This document shows, in pieces, positions 34,538 through 41,793 of a stretch of DNA of 64,000 bases. The translations under genes were made by a program, and so were the position numbers. This DNA comes from Kribbella catacumbae DSM 19601 (GTDB lineage: Bacteria > Actinomycetota > Actinomycetes > Propionibacteriales > Kribbellaceae), in the NCBI RefSeq assembly GCF_000372465.1, contig NZ_AQUZ01000036.1, positions 30,407 through 94,406 on the forward strand, read 5' to 3'. The stretch's first letter is position 1. Each line of letters starts with the position of its first letter. Under the pieces are notes generated by a model. That model had not been told where the DNA came from and ran no database searches. It saw only the letters and a program-made list of their open reading frames with translations.

Positions 34538-35074
34538 GTGACCGACGTACCGACCTTTCGCTACCACCCGGATCCGGTGGCCACCGGCGAAGTGATCACC
34601 AGCGACGACCGCTGCCGATGCTGCGGCCGGCAGCGCGGGTTCATCTACACCGGGCCGGTCTACAGCGAGGACGAGGTAGTCGAGGAGCTCTGCCTGTGGT
34701 GCATCGCGGACGGCTCGGCGGCGACCCTCTTCGAGGCCGAGTTCACCGACGTCATGAACGTCCCGGACGACGTACCGCGGCCGATCCTCACCGAGGTGCT
34801 CACCCGGACCCCCGGGTTCAGCGGCTGGCAGCAGGAGCGCTGGCTGTTCCACTGCGCCGACGCCGCCGCATACCTCGGCAAGGTCGGCTACGAGGAGTTG
34901 CAGGCCGTCCCGGAGGCGCTGGAGATGGTCCGGCAGGAGAACGCGCATTTTCCGTGGACCGGCGAGGAACACGAGAACTACCTGCGGACCCTTACGCCGA
35001 TCGGTGAGGCCACCGGCTACCTGTTCCGGTGCCTGCACTGTGGGACACACCTGGCCTACACCGACCGGGCCTGA
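34538..35074 (+). CDS. CbrC (UPF0167) family protein
   Basis: A 178-residue CbrC-like protein. The family core CRCCGRQRGFIYTGPVYS is followed by LCLWCIADGSAATLFEAEFTD. CxxC pairs near the start, in LCLWC and in FRCLHCG near the end may bind zinc. The family was named for colicin-resistance context in Escherichia coli, but its biochemical role is unknown. The GTG at 34538 gives MTDVPTFRYHPDPV, the usual family start. It is divergent from the Fpg/Nei gene. Confidence 0.85.
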   Translation: MTDVPTFRYHPDPVATGEVITSDDRCRCCGRQRGFIYTGPVYSEDEVVEELCLWCIADGSAATLFEAEFTDVMNVPDDVPRPILTEVLTRTPGFSGWQQERWLFHCADAAAYLGKVGYEELQAVPEALEMVRQENAHFPWTGEEHENYLRTLTPIGEATGYLFRCLHCGTHLAYTDRA

Positions 35075-35154
35075 GGGGTAGCTACGGGGGATCACCCATG
35101 GGGAATGGTTGCGGGTACCGATACCTTCGTAGGAAGTAGAGAAGGAGGCCCCAG

Positions 35155-35298
35155 ATGGGTTTCGTGAAGTCACTGGTCAAGGGCGCCGTGGTCGCCAAGC
35201 TGCTGCAGGTCGCGCAGCGCGAGCTCAGCAAGCCGGAAAACCAGCGCAAGGCCAAGGAGATGTTCAACAAGGTGCAGCAGCGCCGGAGCGGTCGCTAG
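35155..35298 (+). CDS. Small basic protein, 47 residues
   Basis: The frame reads MGFVKSLVKGAVVAKLLQVA and ends KVQQRRSGR. GAAGGAGG lies six bases before the ATG, one of the strongest ribosome sites in the window. The N-terminal half can form an amphipathic helix, and the C-terminal half is strongly basic (LSKPENQRKAKEMFNKVQQR). The composition and codon pattern look like a real gene. I do not recognise a named family. Membrane-surface or nucleic-acid association is possible but unproven. Confidence 0.7.
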   Translation: MGFVKSLVKGAVVAKLLQVAQRELSKPENQRKAKEMFNKVQQRRSGR

Positions 35299-35323
35299 GC
35301 GCTCGTTAGGCGCCCATCAGGCC

Positions 35324-36148
35324 TCAGCGGCGACGCGCTTGCAGGGTGTAGGTGGCGGGGAGACGCTCCGGTTGATCCGTGAGGCGCCACTCGCCCTGCT
35401 CGTCGCGCGCCATGTGGCCGGGCAGTGGGTCCCAGGGCGCGCTGTCGTGCTCTTCCAGGTCGGTCACGTCCAGGCCGGCCTTCTTCAGCGCCATGAAGAT
35501 CTCCCCGAGCCCGTGGTTCCACTCATGGGTGACGTTGTGGCTGAACACGGCATCGGTCTCGACGTAGGTGCCGCCCTCGTCCCAGACCTGCGGCGCCTCG
35601 GTTTCGAAGTACGGGGCGTCGAGGACGATCTGGTTGCTGTCCTTCGAGACGCCGAGGGACCAGAGCATCGGATGCCCTTCCCGGATGAACAGCCGGCCGC
35701 CGGGCTTGAGCAGGCCCGCCACGACGGCGGCCCACCGCTCGATGCTCGGCAACCAGCCGATCGCGCCGATCCCGGTGAAGACCAGGTCGTACTGCGCCTC
35801 GCCCAGCACCGCGACGGCGTCGTACACGTCGGCCTGGTGGAAGTCGATCTCGTGCCCGAGCGAGTCGGCGAAGGACTGTGCCTGGGCAATCGCCGGGCCG
35901 GAGAAGTCCAGGCCGCTCATCTTGGCGCCCAGCCGCGCGAGGGACACCGTGTCGGTGCCGATGTGGCACTGTAGGTGCACCCCGCGCAGCCCGGAGATGT
36001 CACCCAGCCGCGGTACGTCGAACTGGACGACCTGGCTCAGAAACCGCGGATCGTCGACGAAGCTCTGCAGCATGTAGTCAGGCGACGCGGCGTGTGCGGG
36101 GACCCGTTCGTCCCAGCTGGCCCGGTTCACTGTGCGGTAGTCGTCCAT
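35324..36148 (-). CDS. Class I SAM-dependent methyltransferase
   Basis: A 274-residue protein starting MDDYRTVNRASWDERV, the common start of one actinobacterial methyltransferase family. The SAM-binding loop VHLQCHIGTDTVSLARLG replaces the classical glycine-rich motif I with QCHIGTD, as is typical of that family. Next come SGLDFSGPAIAQA and YDLVFTGIGAIGWLP, then LLKPGGRLFIREGHPM. The substrate is unknown. It is convergent with the 47-residue gene and has no operon partner. Confidence 0.85.
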   Translation of the reverse strand: MDDYRTVNRASWDERVPAHAASPDYMLQSFVDDPRFLSQVVQFDVPRLGDISGLRGVHLQCHIGTDTVSLARLGAKMSGLDFSGPAIAQAQSFADSLGHEIDFHQADVYDAVAVLGEAQYDLVFTGIGAIGWLPSIERWAAVVAGLLKPGGRLFIREGHPMLWSLGVSKDSNQIVLDAPYFETEAPQVWDEGGTYVETDAVFSHNVTHEWNHGLGEIFMALKKAGLDVTDLEEHDSAPWDPLPGHMARDEQGEWRLTDQPERLPATYTLQARRR

Positions 36149-36221
36149 CCGCCGACTGTGACACAGATCCCCGGGCCGGCGCCTGGGGTTTTCCCAATGG
36201 GGAAAGGCCTACTGGCAGTGT

Positions 36222-37163
36222 CTATTGAAAGGCCGTAGTCCAGATCCGCGCCTTGTAGAACTGCGCGCCCGAGCGGGTCCGGTCCGGCGAGGCGGAGAAG
36301 CGGACGGTCTTGTTCGCCCATTCGCGCGGCTGGGTGCCGTCACCCTTGACCGAGATCACCTCGCCCGACGAGTGCTTCACGTACGACTTGACGCTGCGCT
36401 CGGTGGAGATCTGCCGGGTCCGGAACGAGCCGCCGTCGGTGAGCAGCTCGTACACACCCTTGGTTGCGGTGAGCAACATCTTCTGGCGGTTCGAGTAGTC
36501 CGGCTGCAGGTCGTGCCCAAGGTTGCCGCTGCCGAGGCTGAAGTGGGCGGCGTACTTCAGCCGGGTGGCCCGCTTGCTGCCGGTCACCGCGTAGTGGCTG
36601 ACCCTGTTCTTGCCGACCACCCACAGCAACTCGTACGTCGGGTCCCAGAGCACGCCATGTGCGCCGGCGTAGTCGATGGTCTGCACCTTCGCGAGGCTGC
36701 CCAGGTTGCCGACGCTGCTCGGCGCGTAGACGGTGAGCTTGCCGTCGGAGCTGGCCACGATCACCGAGCCGTTGCCCGGCACCCGCTCGATCGCGTGCGG
36801 GTTGCCGCCCGGCGTCGCCGACCAGGCCAGGTCGTTCAGCTCGGTGTCCTTCTCGCTGCCGATGTTCACGATGCCGGCCTTGCCGCCGGACGCCGCCATC
36901 AATGCGATCCAGCCCTGCGCCTCGGTGGCGCGGAACTTCACGTCCGACAGGTTGGCCCACGCGCCACCGCCCGGACTGAAGCTCCAGTGCCGGTTGGCGT
37001 CGGTGAACGCCTTGTTCTTGGCGAAGACGAGCACCTTGTTCTGGGTCTGCTCGGTAGTGCCGACGTAGTAGTTCGCGCTGGCCGCGGCCTGCGCCTGCTG
37101 CTGCCCGAGCAGCGCCGCCGCGGGCGCTGCCGCCAGGCCGAGAAGAAGGGTCCTGCGCTCCAT
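36222..37163 (-). CDS. Secreted propeller-like protein (DUF6528-like)
   Basis: A secreted protein of about 313 residues. The N-terminus MERRTLLLGLAAAPAAALLG then QQQAQAAA is a signal peptide with a twin-Arg-like start. The rest consists of repeated strands such as NKVLVFAKNKAF, GSVIVASSDGKLTVYAPSS, LLWVVGKNRVSHYAV and VYELLTDGGSF, suggesting a beta-propeller. I believe this is the DUF6528 type, from memory and not confirmed. The ATG at 37163 has GGAGG nine bases upstream, which decides the start over the TTG just before it. Function unknown. Confidence 0.72.
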   Translation of the reverse strand: MERRTLLLGLAAAPAAALLGQQQAQAAASANYYVGTTEQTQNKVLVFAKNKAFTDANRHWSFSPGGGAWANLSDVKFRATEAQGWIALMAASGGKAGIVNIGSEKDTELNDLAWSATPGGNPHAIERVPGNGSVIVASSDGKLTVYAPSSVGNLGSLAKVQTIDYAGAHGVLWDPTYELLWVVGKNRVSHYAVTGSKRATRLKYAAHFSLGSGNLGHDLQPDYSNRQKMLLTATKGVYELLTDGGSFRTRQISTERSVKSYVKHSSGEVISVKGDGTQPREWANKTVRFSASPDRTRSGAQFYKARIWTTAFQ

Positions 37164-37254
37164 CAAGTTGATCCTCCGTCAGTCGTGGTGGACCATCCAC
37201 CCTGCCAACCGACGGGGTCAACTTTCGACCTGAGTCGAATTGCTTGACAATTTC

Positions 37255-37725
37255 CTACCTGTCGCCCGGGAGTCTCCGGTTGAGAGAGAAAAGCCGGCCG
37301 AGGACCGGCATCAAGATGATGTTCAGGCCGTGCAGGATGCCGATGATCAGCAGGATCCCGCCGATTCGCGCGGCCTCGAACCCGACCTGGGCGGGGACCA
37401 CGGTGCCTGCCCACGCGGTTCGCGGTTCGAAGTTGACGGTGAACAGGATGTACGCCGCGAAGATCAGGTAGTAGACGATGTCGGTCAACACGATGTAGCT
37501 CTTGCCGGTCTGCGGATTGTCGTGGAACACATCCGCGGCGTACGCCACGCCGCGCCGGATCGCGGACCGCCGGACCCGGTCGTCACCGATGCTTTCGAGG
37601 ACCCGGTCGAACAAGTCAGGCGACGTACTGCGCGGCTGCGCCGGCCCGAGCGCCTCGACCAGGCGCCGTTCCACCGGTGACGCCTCGGCGGGCAAGCCGT
37701 CATCGCGCGGCTGGTGTGTCGTCAT
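37255..37725 (-). CDS. Small membrane protein co-transcribed with an ECF sigma factor
   Basis: A 156-residue protein. About 75 hydrophilic N-terminal residues (ERRLVEALGPAQP to RRSAIRRGVAYAAD) are followed by two membrane helices, YIVLTDIVYYLIFAAYILF and IGGILLIIGILHGLNIILM. It overlaps the 3' end of the sigma factor gene by 26 bases. The arrangement resembles a transmembrane anti-sigma factor, with the cytoplasmic domain first. However, no zinc-binding HxxxCxxC motif is present, so the role is inferred from position only. Confidence 0.68.
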   Translation of the reverse strand: MTTHQPRDDGLPAEASPVERRLVEALGPAQPRSTSPDLFDRVLESIGDDRVRRSAIRRGVAYAADVFHDNPQTGKSYIVLTDIVYYLIFAAYILFTVNFEPRTAWAGTVVPAQVGFEAARIGGILLIIGILHGLNIILMPVLGRLFSLNRRLPGDR

Positions 37726-38323
37726 CAGGTTCCTCCAGTTCCACCTTGAGCGCCCTGAGGCCGCGTTGAAGATGGGTCTTCACCGAGTTCGGCGACAACC
37801 CGAGCGTCCCCGCGATGCCCGCGATCGACAGCTCGAGGTAGTACCGCAGTACGACGCAATCGCGTTGCCTGCGGGGCAGGCCGCGCAGCGCCTCGATCAC
37901 CTCGCGGCGGCTCTCGTCGACCGCCGCGTGATCCTCGGCGGAACGGTCGTCGACCTCCGCCGGTGGGCGATGCCGCAGCGAGACCAGGCCACGCCTGTTG
38001 TGATCGCGGGCCAGGTTGATCACGATCGAGCGCAGGTACGCCGCCGCCCGGTCCTGGTCGGCGATCCGGTGCTGAGTGCGGGCCAATCGCAGGAACGCCT
38101 CCTGCACCAGGTCCTCGGCGGCTGTCCGGTCGTCGACGAAGAACCTGGCCAACTGCACCAGCCGCGCTCCTTCGGCTTGGAAGAGCGCGACAACGAGTCC
38201 GTCGGCGTCCAGTCGTACGCCGACGCTGGGCAGGTCGACCGCGTCGCGGCCGGTCGCGACTTCGGCGCTCACCTCCACGTCGGCCCATGCGTCCGCGGCG
38301 ACGGCGCGGCGGCCGGGCCGCAC
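37700..38323 (-). CDS. ECF-type RNA polymerase sigma factor
   Basis: Region 2 is seen in VDDRTAAEDLVQEAFLRLAR and region 4 in LPRRQRDCVVLRYYLELSIA, then GIAGTLGLSPNSVKTHLQRG. Homology begins only at DADGLVVALFQAEGARLVQL. The 40 residues before it are encoded opposite a superoxide dismutase remnant. None of the in-frame GTG starts has a good ribosome site, so the true start is uncertain. A membrane protein that may act as anti-sigma factor overlaps its 3' end. The gene is probably functional, but its 5' end may have been rebuilt by a rearrangement. Confidence 0.78.
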   Translation of the reverse strand: MRPGRRAVAADAWADVEVSAEVATGRDAVDLPSVGVRLDADGLVVALFQAEGARLVQLARFFVDDRTAAEDLVQEAFLRLARTQHRIADQDRAAAYLRSIVINLARDHNRRGLVSLRHRPPAEVDDRSAEDHAAVDESRREVIEALRGLPRRQRDCVVLRYYLELSIAGIAGTLGLSPNSVKTHLQRGLRALKVELEEPDDDTPAAR

Positions 38324-38545
38324 TACAACGCGGACACCGCCGCCGGCCGCGTGCCGCCACGAGTCAACGCGACCACCGAGATCTGGCTCGATTTCGAGGT
38401 GACCAGGGCAGGGACAGGGTTCGCGATCACCAGCGTTCCGTTCGTGCCAGGCCGCGGCAATCGGTCAGTGGTGATTCACCAGGAGCCCACCAACCCACAG
38501 GGTGGCGCCGGCCCGCGGCTGGCCTGCCTGCCAGTGTCGTGGTGA
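38237..38545 (+). pseudogene. Cu/Zn superoxide dismutase (SodC-like), C-terminal remnant
   Basis: One frame reads AAGRDFGAHLHVGPC, AAAGPHYNADTAAG, EIWLDFEVTRAGTGFA and NRSVVIHQEPTNP, then LACLPVSW and a stop. These contain the family's metal ligands: HxH, the bridging His of GPHYN, a candidate Asp, and the copper His of VVIHQEP, plus the conserved disulfide cysteines. The N-terminus, with secretion signal and first strands, is absent. There the frame runs antisense through the sigma factor gene, and no start codon serves it. I judge it a truncated copy whose 5' half was lost at a junction near 38216-38245. Confidence 0.7.
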
Positions 38546-38643
38546 GCGTCCCCTCCAAGGCGTCAACCAGCAGGAGCCGGCGAACAACCCCGCCGTGCTG
38601 TACGGCGGGTTCCTGCTCCTGTCGCTGGCGCTGACGGCTGGAG

Positions 38644-39180
38644 CTACTGAGCTCTATCGGCCGATCCGGCGCGTTCCGCAAGTCCAGCCAGCGTGAGCAC
38701 TTGTTTGCGCATCATCAGCAGGTCGCCCCAGGCGAGCAGGGTCCGGCGTACGGGGTTGCCGTGGGCCGCGAGGGCGAGTTTGACGATCAGCCGGGAGCCG
38801 GAGGCCGTCGGTACGGCGAGGTAGGTGACGGCAAGATCGCGGTAGAGCCGACGGGAGGCGGGGGAGGCGAGCTTCAGGGTGAGCTGCCGGCCCGGCGTGA
38901 AGTCGACCAGCTCGAAGATGGTCATGAACGGCTGCCCGAGCTCGAGCTGATCCAGACCGGGCGTCAGCACCCGCGGACTGCCCTTGCCGAAGTTGTCGAT
39001 CAGGTCGTAGCTGTACGGCGCCACACGCAGCTGGCACAACCAGCGGAACAACTGCTCAGCCGGAGCAGTCGAGTCGGCCGCTCGCCAGCAGCCAACCGCA
39101 GGCCCTGAGACGAACCGGTCGCAGGGGTACTCCGCTGCCACCTCTTCAGCAGTCGCCTGCCAGACCCATGGAAGCTTCAT
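38644..39180 (-). CDS. SRPBCC-family protein
   Basis: A 178-residue protein with the helix-grip (START-like) pattern. It begins MKLPWVWQATAEEVAAEYPC and has GCWRAADSTAPAEQLFRWLC, YSYDLIDNFGKGSPRVLTPG and DFTPGRQLTLKLASP. SRPBCC proteins bind hydrophobic ligands or act as cyclases or coenzyme-binding partners. The ATG at 39180 abuts a palindrome that probably controls it. The frame extends upstream but without homology. A small membrane protein gene lies upstream on the same strand. Confidence 0.78.
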   Translation of the reverse strand: MKLPWVWQATAEEVAAEYPCDRFVSGPAVGCWRAADSTAPAEQLFRWLCQLRVAPYSYDLIDNFGKGSPRVLTPGLDQLELGQPFMTIFELVDFTPGRQLTLKLASPASRRLYRDLAVTYLAVPTASGSRLIVKLALAAHGNPVRRTLLAWGDLLMMRKQVLTLAGLAERAGSADRAQ

Positions 39181-39214
39181 GAGCCAGACCATACCGTATG
39201 GTATGGCCTGGCTC
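39181..39214. promoter_or_regulatory. 34-bp near-perfect palindrome before the SRPBCC gene
   Basis: GAGCCAGACCATACC pairs with GGTATGGCCTGGCTC, with only two mismatched positions per arm. The core ATACCGTATGGTAT fits the ATAC-N6-GTAT pattern of many TetR operators. It touches the start codon, so a bound repressor would block transcription or initiation. Confidence 0.65.
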
Positions 39215-39232
39215 ATAGGCTCCACGGATGAA

Positions 39233-39514
39233 TCAAGCCGCGTGGCGGCCGTGGTGGGCGAAGACCCGGGCGCGGCGGATGGCCACGACGTTGGTGGTGC
39301 TGCCAAGGGGCTTGTGGGTGAACGGCTCTGCCGCGCCGCCGAGGGCGAGTAGGTCGAGCTTGGTCCTGGCCAGATCACGGTCGTCGGCAACCCAGCTGCC
39401 TTCGGGCCCGTGTCCGAGCCCGGTGACGTGCCGCCTGTTGCTGCTTTCGAGAGCCGCGATCAGTACCAGCGCGAGTACTGCGAGGACTACGATTCCGGTC
39501 ATGGCAGTAATCAT
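39233..39514 (-). CDS. Small single-span membrane protein
   Basis: A protein of about 93 residues. One N-terminal helix, MTGIVVLAVLALVLIAALE, is followed by a charged domain (VADDRDLARTKLDLLALGG, RRARVFAHHGRHAA). I do not recognise a family. The start is uncertain between ATG 39514 and the ATG four codons later, and the frame is also open upstream. It precedes the SRPBCC gene by 52 bases on the same strand and is divergent from the GlxA-type regulator. Confidence 0.5.
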   Translation of the reverse strand: MITAMTGIVVLAVLALVLIAALESSNRRHVTGLGHGPEGSWVADDRDLARTKLDLLALGGAAEPFTHKPLGSTTNVVAIRRARVFAHHGRHAA

Positions 39515-39585
39515 GCTACCAACCAGATCCAGCCACAATTGGCACTAGTGACACCTATCTACAAATTTCTGCCATACTGGTCCGC

Positions 39586-40539
39586 ATGCTGCGGAAGATC
39601 GCTGTCGTCCTGATGGAGGACGTCGCTCTGTTCGAGTTCGGGGTGCTTTCCGAGGTGTTCGGGATCGACCGGACCGACGACGGAGTGCCCCCGTTCGACT
39701 TCAAGGTGTGTTCGACCCGCCCGGGGGAGCCGCTGCGAACCAGCAGCCACTCCGCGGTGATCGCGCCGTACGGGCTGGAGGAGCTGGAGGACGCCGACCT
39801 GGTCGCGCTGCCGGCGACCACCTGGCGCGGCGAGTACGACCAACGCATCCTCGAGGCCTTGCGCAAAGCCCATGAGCGCGGCGCGATCCTGCTGACCGTC
39901 TGCTCGGGTGCGTTCGTGCTCGGCGAGGCTGGGCTACTCGACGGGCGCTGCTGCGCGACGCACTGGCGGTACGCGGACAAGTTCCGCAAGCAGTTCCCCG
40001 CGGCCAAGCTCGACGCGGACGTGCTGTTCGTCGACGACGGCGACATCATCACCAGCGCCGGCACCGCCGCCGGCATCGACGCCTGCCTGCACCTCGTACG
40101 CCGGGAGCTCGGCAGCGCGGTGGCGACCCGGATCGCGCGCCGGATGGTCGTCCCGCCACAGCGAGACGGCGGCCAGCGGCAGTACGTCGAAGTACCGGTG
40201 CCAGAGTCGTCCGGCGAGAGCCTGCAGCCGGTGCTCGACTGGATGGTCGGCAATCTGACCATCGAGCACACCGTCCCTGAGCTGGCCCGTCGTGCTCAGA
40301 TGTCGGACCGGACGTTCGCCCGTCGCTTCGTTGCGGAAACCGGCACGACGCCACTCAAGTGGGTCACTACCCAGCGCGTCCTGCACGCCAGGACCCTGCT
40401 GGAGCAGACGAAACTCGGCATCGAACAGATCGCGGCAGAATCAGGATTCGGGACGGCGGCCTTGTTGCGCCATCACTTCCGTAGGGTGGTGGGCGTGCCT
40501 CCTCAGGACTACCGCCGAACCTTCCAGACCGCCAGCTGA
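39586..40539 (+). CDS. GlxA-family transcriptional regulator (DJ-1/PfpI + AraC)
   Basis: A 317-residue regulator. The N-terminal DJ-1/PfpI-like ligand domain covers about 1-185, with ILLTVCSGAFVLGEAGLLDG holding the nucleophile-elbow Cys, then CCATHWRYADKF. The C-terminal AraC domain has two helix-turn-helices (TVPELARRAQMSDRTFARRF and LGIEQIAAESGFGTAALLRH, then HFRRVVGVPPQDYRR). Such proteins usually activate catabolic or stress genes after binding small ligands. It stands alone, divergent from the small membrane protein/SRPBCC pair, which are reasonable but unproven targets. Confidence 0.92.
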   Translation: MLRKIAVVLMEDVALFEFGVLSEVFGIDRTDDGVPPFDFKVCSTRPGEPLRTSSHSAVIAPYGLEELEDADLVALPATTWRGEYDQRILEALRKAHERGAILLTVCSGAFVLGEAGLLDGRCCATHWRYADKFRKQFPAAKLDADVLFVDDGDIITSAGTAAGIDACLHLVRRELGSAVATRIARRMVVPPQRDGGQRQYVEVPVPESSGESLQPVLDWMVGNLTIEHTVPELARRAQMSDRTFARRFVAETGTTPLKWVTTQRVLHARTLLEQTKLGIEQIAAESGFGTAALLRHHFRRVVGVPPQDYRRTFQTAS

Positions 40540-40612
40540 TGTCGCCTGACTCCAGCACCCCGCAGTCCGCAGTACCACAGGAAGGCACGAGAGCGACCAA
40601 CGCCGCCTGCTG

Positions 40613-40714
40613 TGTCCCGACCGACAGGACATACTGCCTCTACTCTGGCTACCCGCGACTTCCCTGAGCGTGGAGTGCCGAAGGCGGCGCGACTATGTCC
40701 TGTCGGTCGGGACA
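40613..40714. repeat. Perfect 21-bp inverted repeat with a 60-bp loop
   Basis: Arms 40613-40633 (TGTCCCGACCGACAGGACAT plus A) and 40694-40714 are exact reverse complements. The loop has no recognisable content. It may be a terminator, a small mobile element end-pair, or a double operator. Confidence 0.75.
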
Positions 40715-40820
40715 GGTAGCCCTGGAGGCAGGCCAACAACGGGTCGGGCGGCGACTGGAAGCGTCGGTGCGGGAGATCCAGGTCCGGAACCTCGAGGCCC
40801 GAGGAGCCCTGAACGCGCGA

Positions 40821-40857
40821 AACCCGGGCGACCGACCGTCCGGACGGCTCCCGGGTT
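40821..40857. terminator. Hairpin, possible terminator
   Basis: AACCCGGG (40821-40828) pairs with CCCGGGTT (40850-40857), with an inner CCGTCCGGACGG palindrome. There is no T-run. The position between convergent genes fits a terminator. Confidence 0.5.
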
Positions 40858-40922
40858 CACTTCCCACGCCTAATGCCTAGGCTGCTCACTACTGTACACA
40901 CTCGCGACTTCACCTTTCCAGC

Positions 40923-40965
40923 TCGAAACCTGCGCCCTCCGGTTGTGTGGGAGGGCGCCGGTTCG
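40923..40965 (-). terminator. Terminator of the ABC export operon
   Basis: GCGCCCTCC (40932-40940) pairs with GGAGGGCGC (40950-40958). The stem is extended outward by near-complementary TCGAAACC/GGTTCGA. It lies directly downstream of the minus-strand permease stop. Confidence 0.75.
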
Positions 40966-40971
40966 AGGGAT

Positions 40972-41793
40972 TCAGACTGAGCGTTGGTAGGTGCGGAAGG
41001 CTCGGGTGGAGAGGTAGCCGACTAGCAGGGTGAAGGCCAGGAGGTAGGCGCCGTGGCGGGCGGCTGAGTTCCAGTCGGGGGTGGCGGACAGGGCTTGGCG
41101 GGCGGTGATGGCGGCCCAGTCGACCGGGTTGAAGCGGGCTGCGACGCCGACCCAGTCCGGGGCGAGTTTCAGGTCGAGCATGATCGAGGACAGGAAGGTC
41201 AGCGGCAGCGAGACGAACTGGGAGATGCCGATCAGCGCGTCCTGCCGACGGGTGAGCAGCGCGACCGCGTTCGAGAGCGAGCCGAACGCCGTACCGACCA
41301 GCATCGACGCGACGATCGTGACGACGTAGCCGAGCACGCCGCCGTCGTACCGGGCGCCGGCCGCGAAGCCGATCGCGAACACCAGTACGGTCTGGATCAC
41401 CGTCGTGGTCCCGTTGCTGATCAGCTGTCCCGCCATCAACGCGCCCCGGCGTACCGGCGAGGTCAGCATTCGGTCCATCACGCCGCGATCCATGTCATCG
41501 ATGAACGTGGTGCCGCTCCAGCCACTGGTCATCAGCGCCGTCATCATCACGATGCCCGGCGTCAGGAACGCGATGTACGACGAGTCGCTGAACCCCGGCA
41601 GCGCCACGACCCCCTTGAACAACTGGCCGAACAGCAGCAACCAGATCGCGGGTTGCACCAGCGTGAAGGCGATCAGAGCAGGAGACCGGTACTGCGCCCG
41701 CAGCCACCGGCCAGTGATGAACCCGGTATGACTGAGGAAGCCACCCCGGCGTAGCGGGCGTTGGGCGATTCGGGTTGCCGTCAGTGTGCTCAT
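40972..41793 (-). CDS. ABC-2 type transporter permease (drug-export type)
   Basis: A 273-residue membrane protein with six hydrophobic segments: ALIAFTLVQPAIWLLLFGQL first, then FLTPGIVMMTALMTSGWSG and a last helix ending LLVGYLSTRAFRTYQRSV. The DRMLTSPVRRGALMAGQLIS stretch is characteristic of the DrrB/ABC-2 group. With the adjacent ATPase it should form an exporter for a drug or lipid-like compound. It overlaps the ATPase gene by four bases. Confidence 0.9.
   Translation of the reverse strand: MSTLTATRIAQRPLRRGGFLSHTGFITGRWLRAQYRSPALIAFTLVQPAIWLLLFGQLFKGVVALPGFSDSSYIAFLTPGIVMMTALMTSGWSGTTFIDDMDRGVMDRMLTSPVRRGALMAGQLISNGTTTVIQTVLVFAIGFAAGARYDGGVLGYVVTIVASMLVGTAFGSLSNAVALLTRRQDALIGISQFVSLPLTFLSSIMLDLKLAPDWVGVAARFNPVDWAAITARQALSATPDWNSAARHGAYLLAFTLLVGYLSTRAFRTYQRSV

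Larger units (their letters stand above)
40540..40971. other. 430-bp gap holding three hairpin-forming elements
   Basis: Between the GlxA-type gene and the ABC permease no coding frame resembles a protein. The gap contains the long inverted repeat at 40613-40714 and hairpins at 40821-40857 and 40923-40965. Both flanking genes end here, so terminators are expected. Confidence 0.6.

Noticed and set aside
38502..38696. Small plus-strand frame ending with a hydrophobic helix (NNPAVLYGGFLLLSLALTAG)
   Set aside because: It lacks a ribosome site and overlaps the SRPBCC 3' end; it may be part of the same rearranged debris as the SodC remnant, but cannot be supported as a gene.
40500..40970. Insertion sequence suggested by the 21-bp inverted repeat
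   Set aside because: No transposase frame lies inside or next to the repeat and no target-site duplication was seen.
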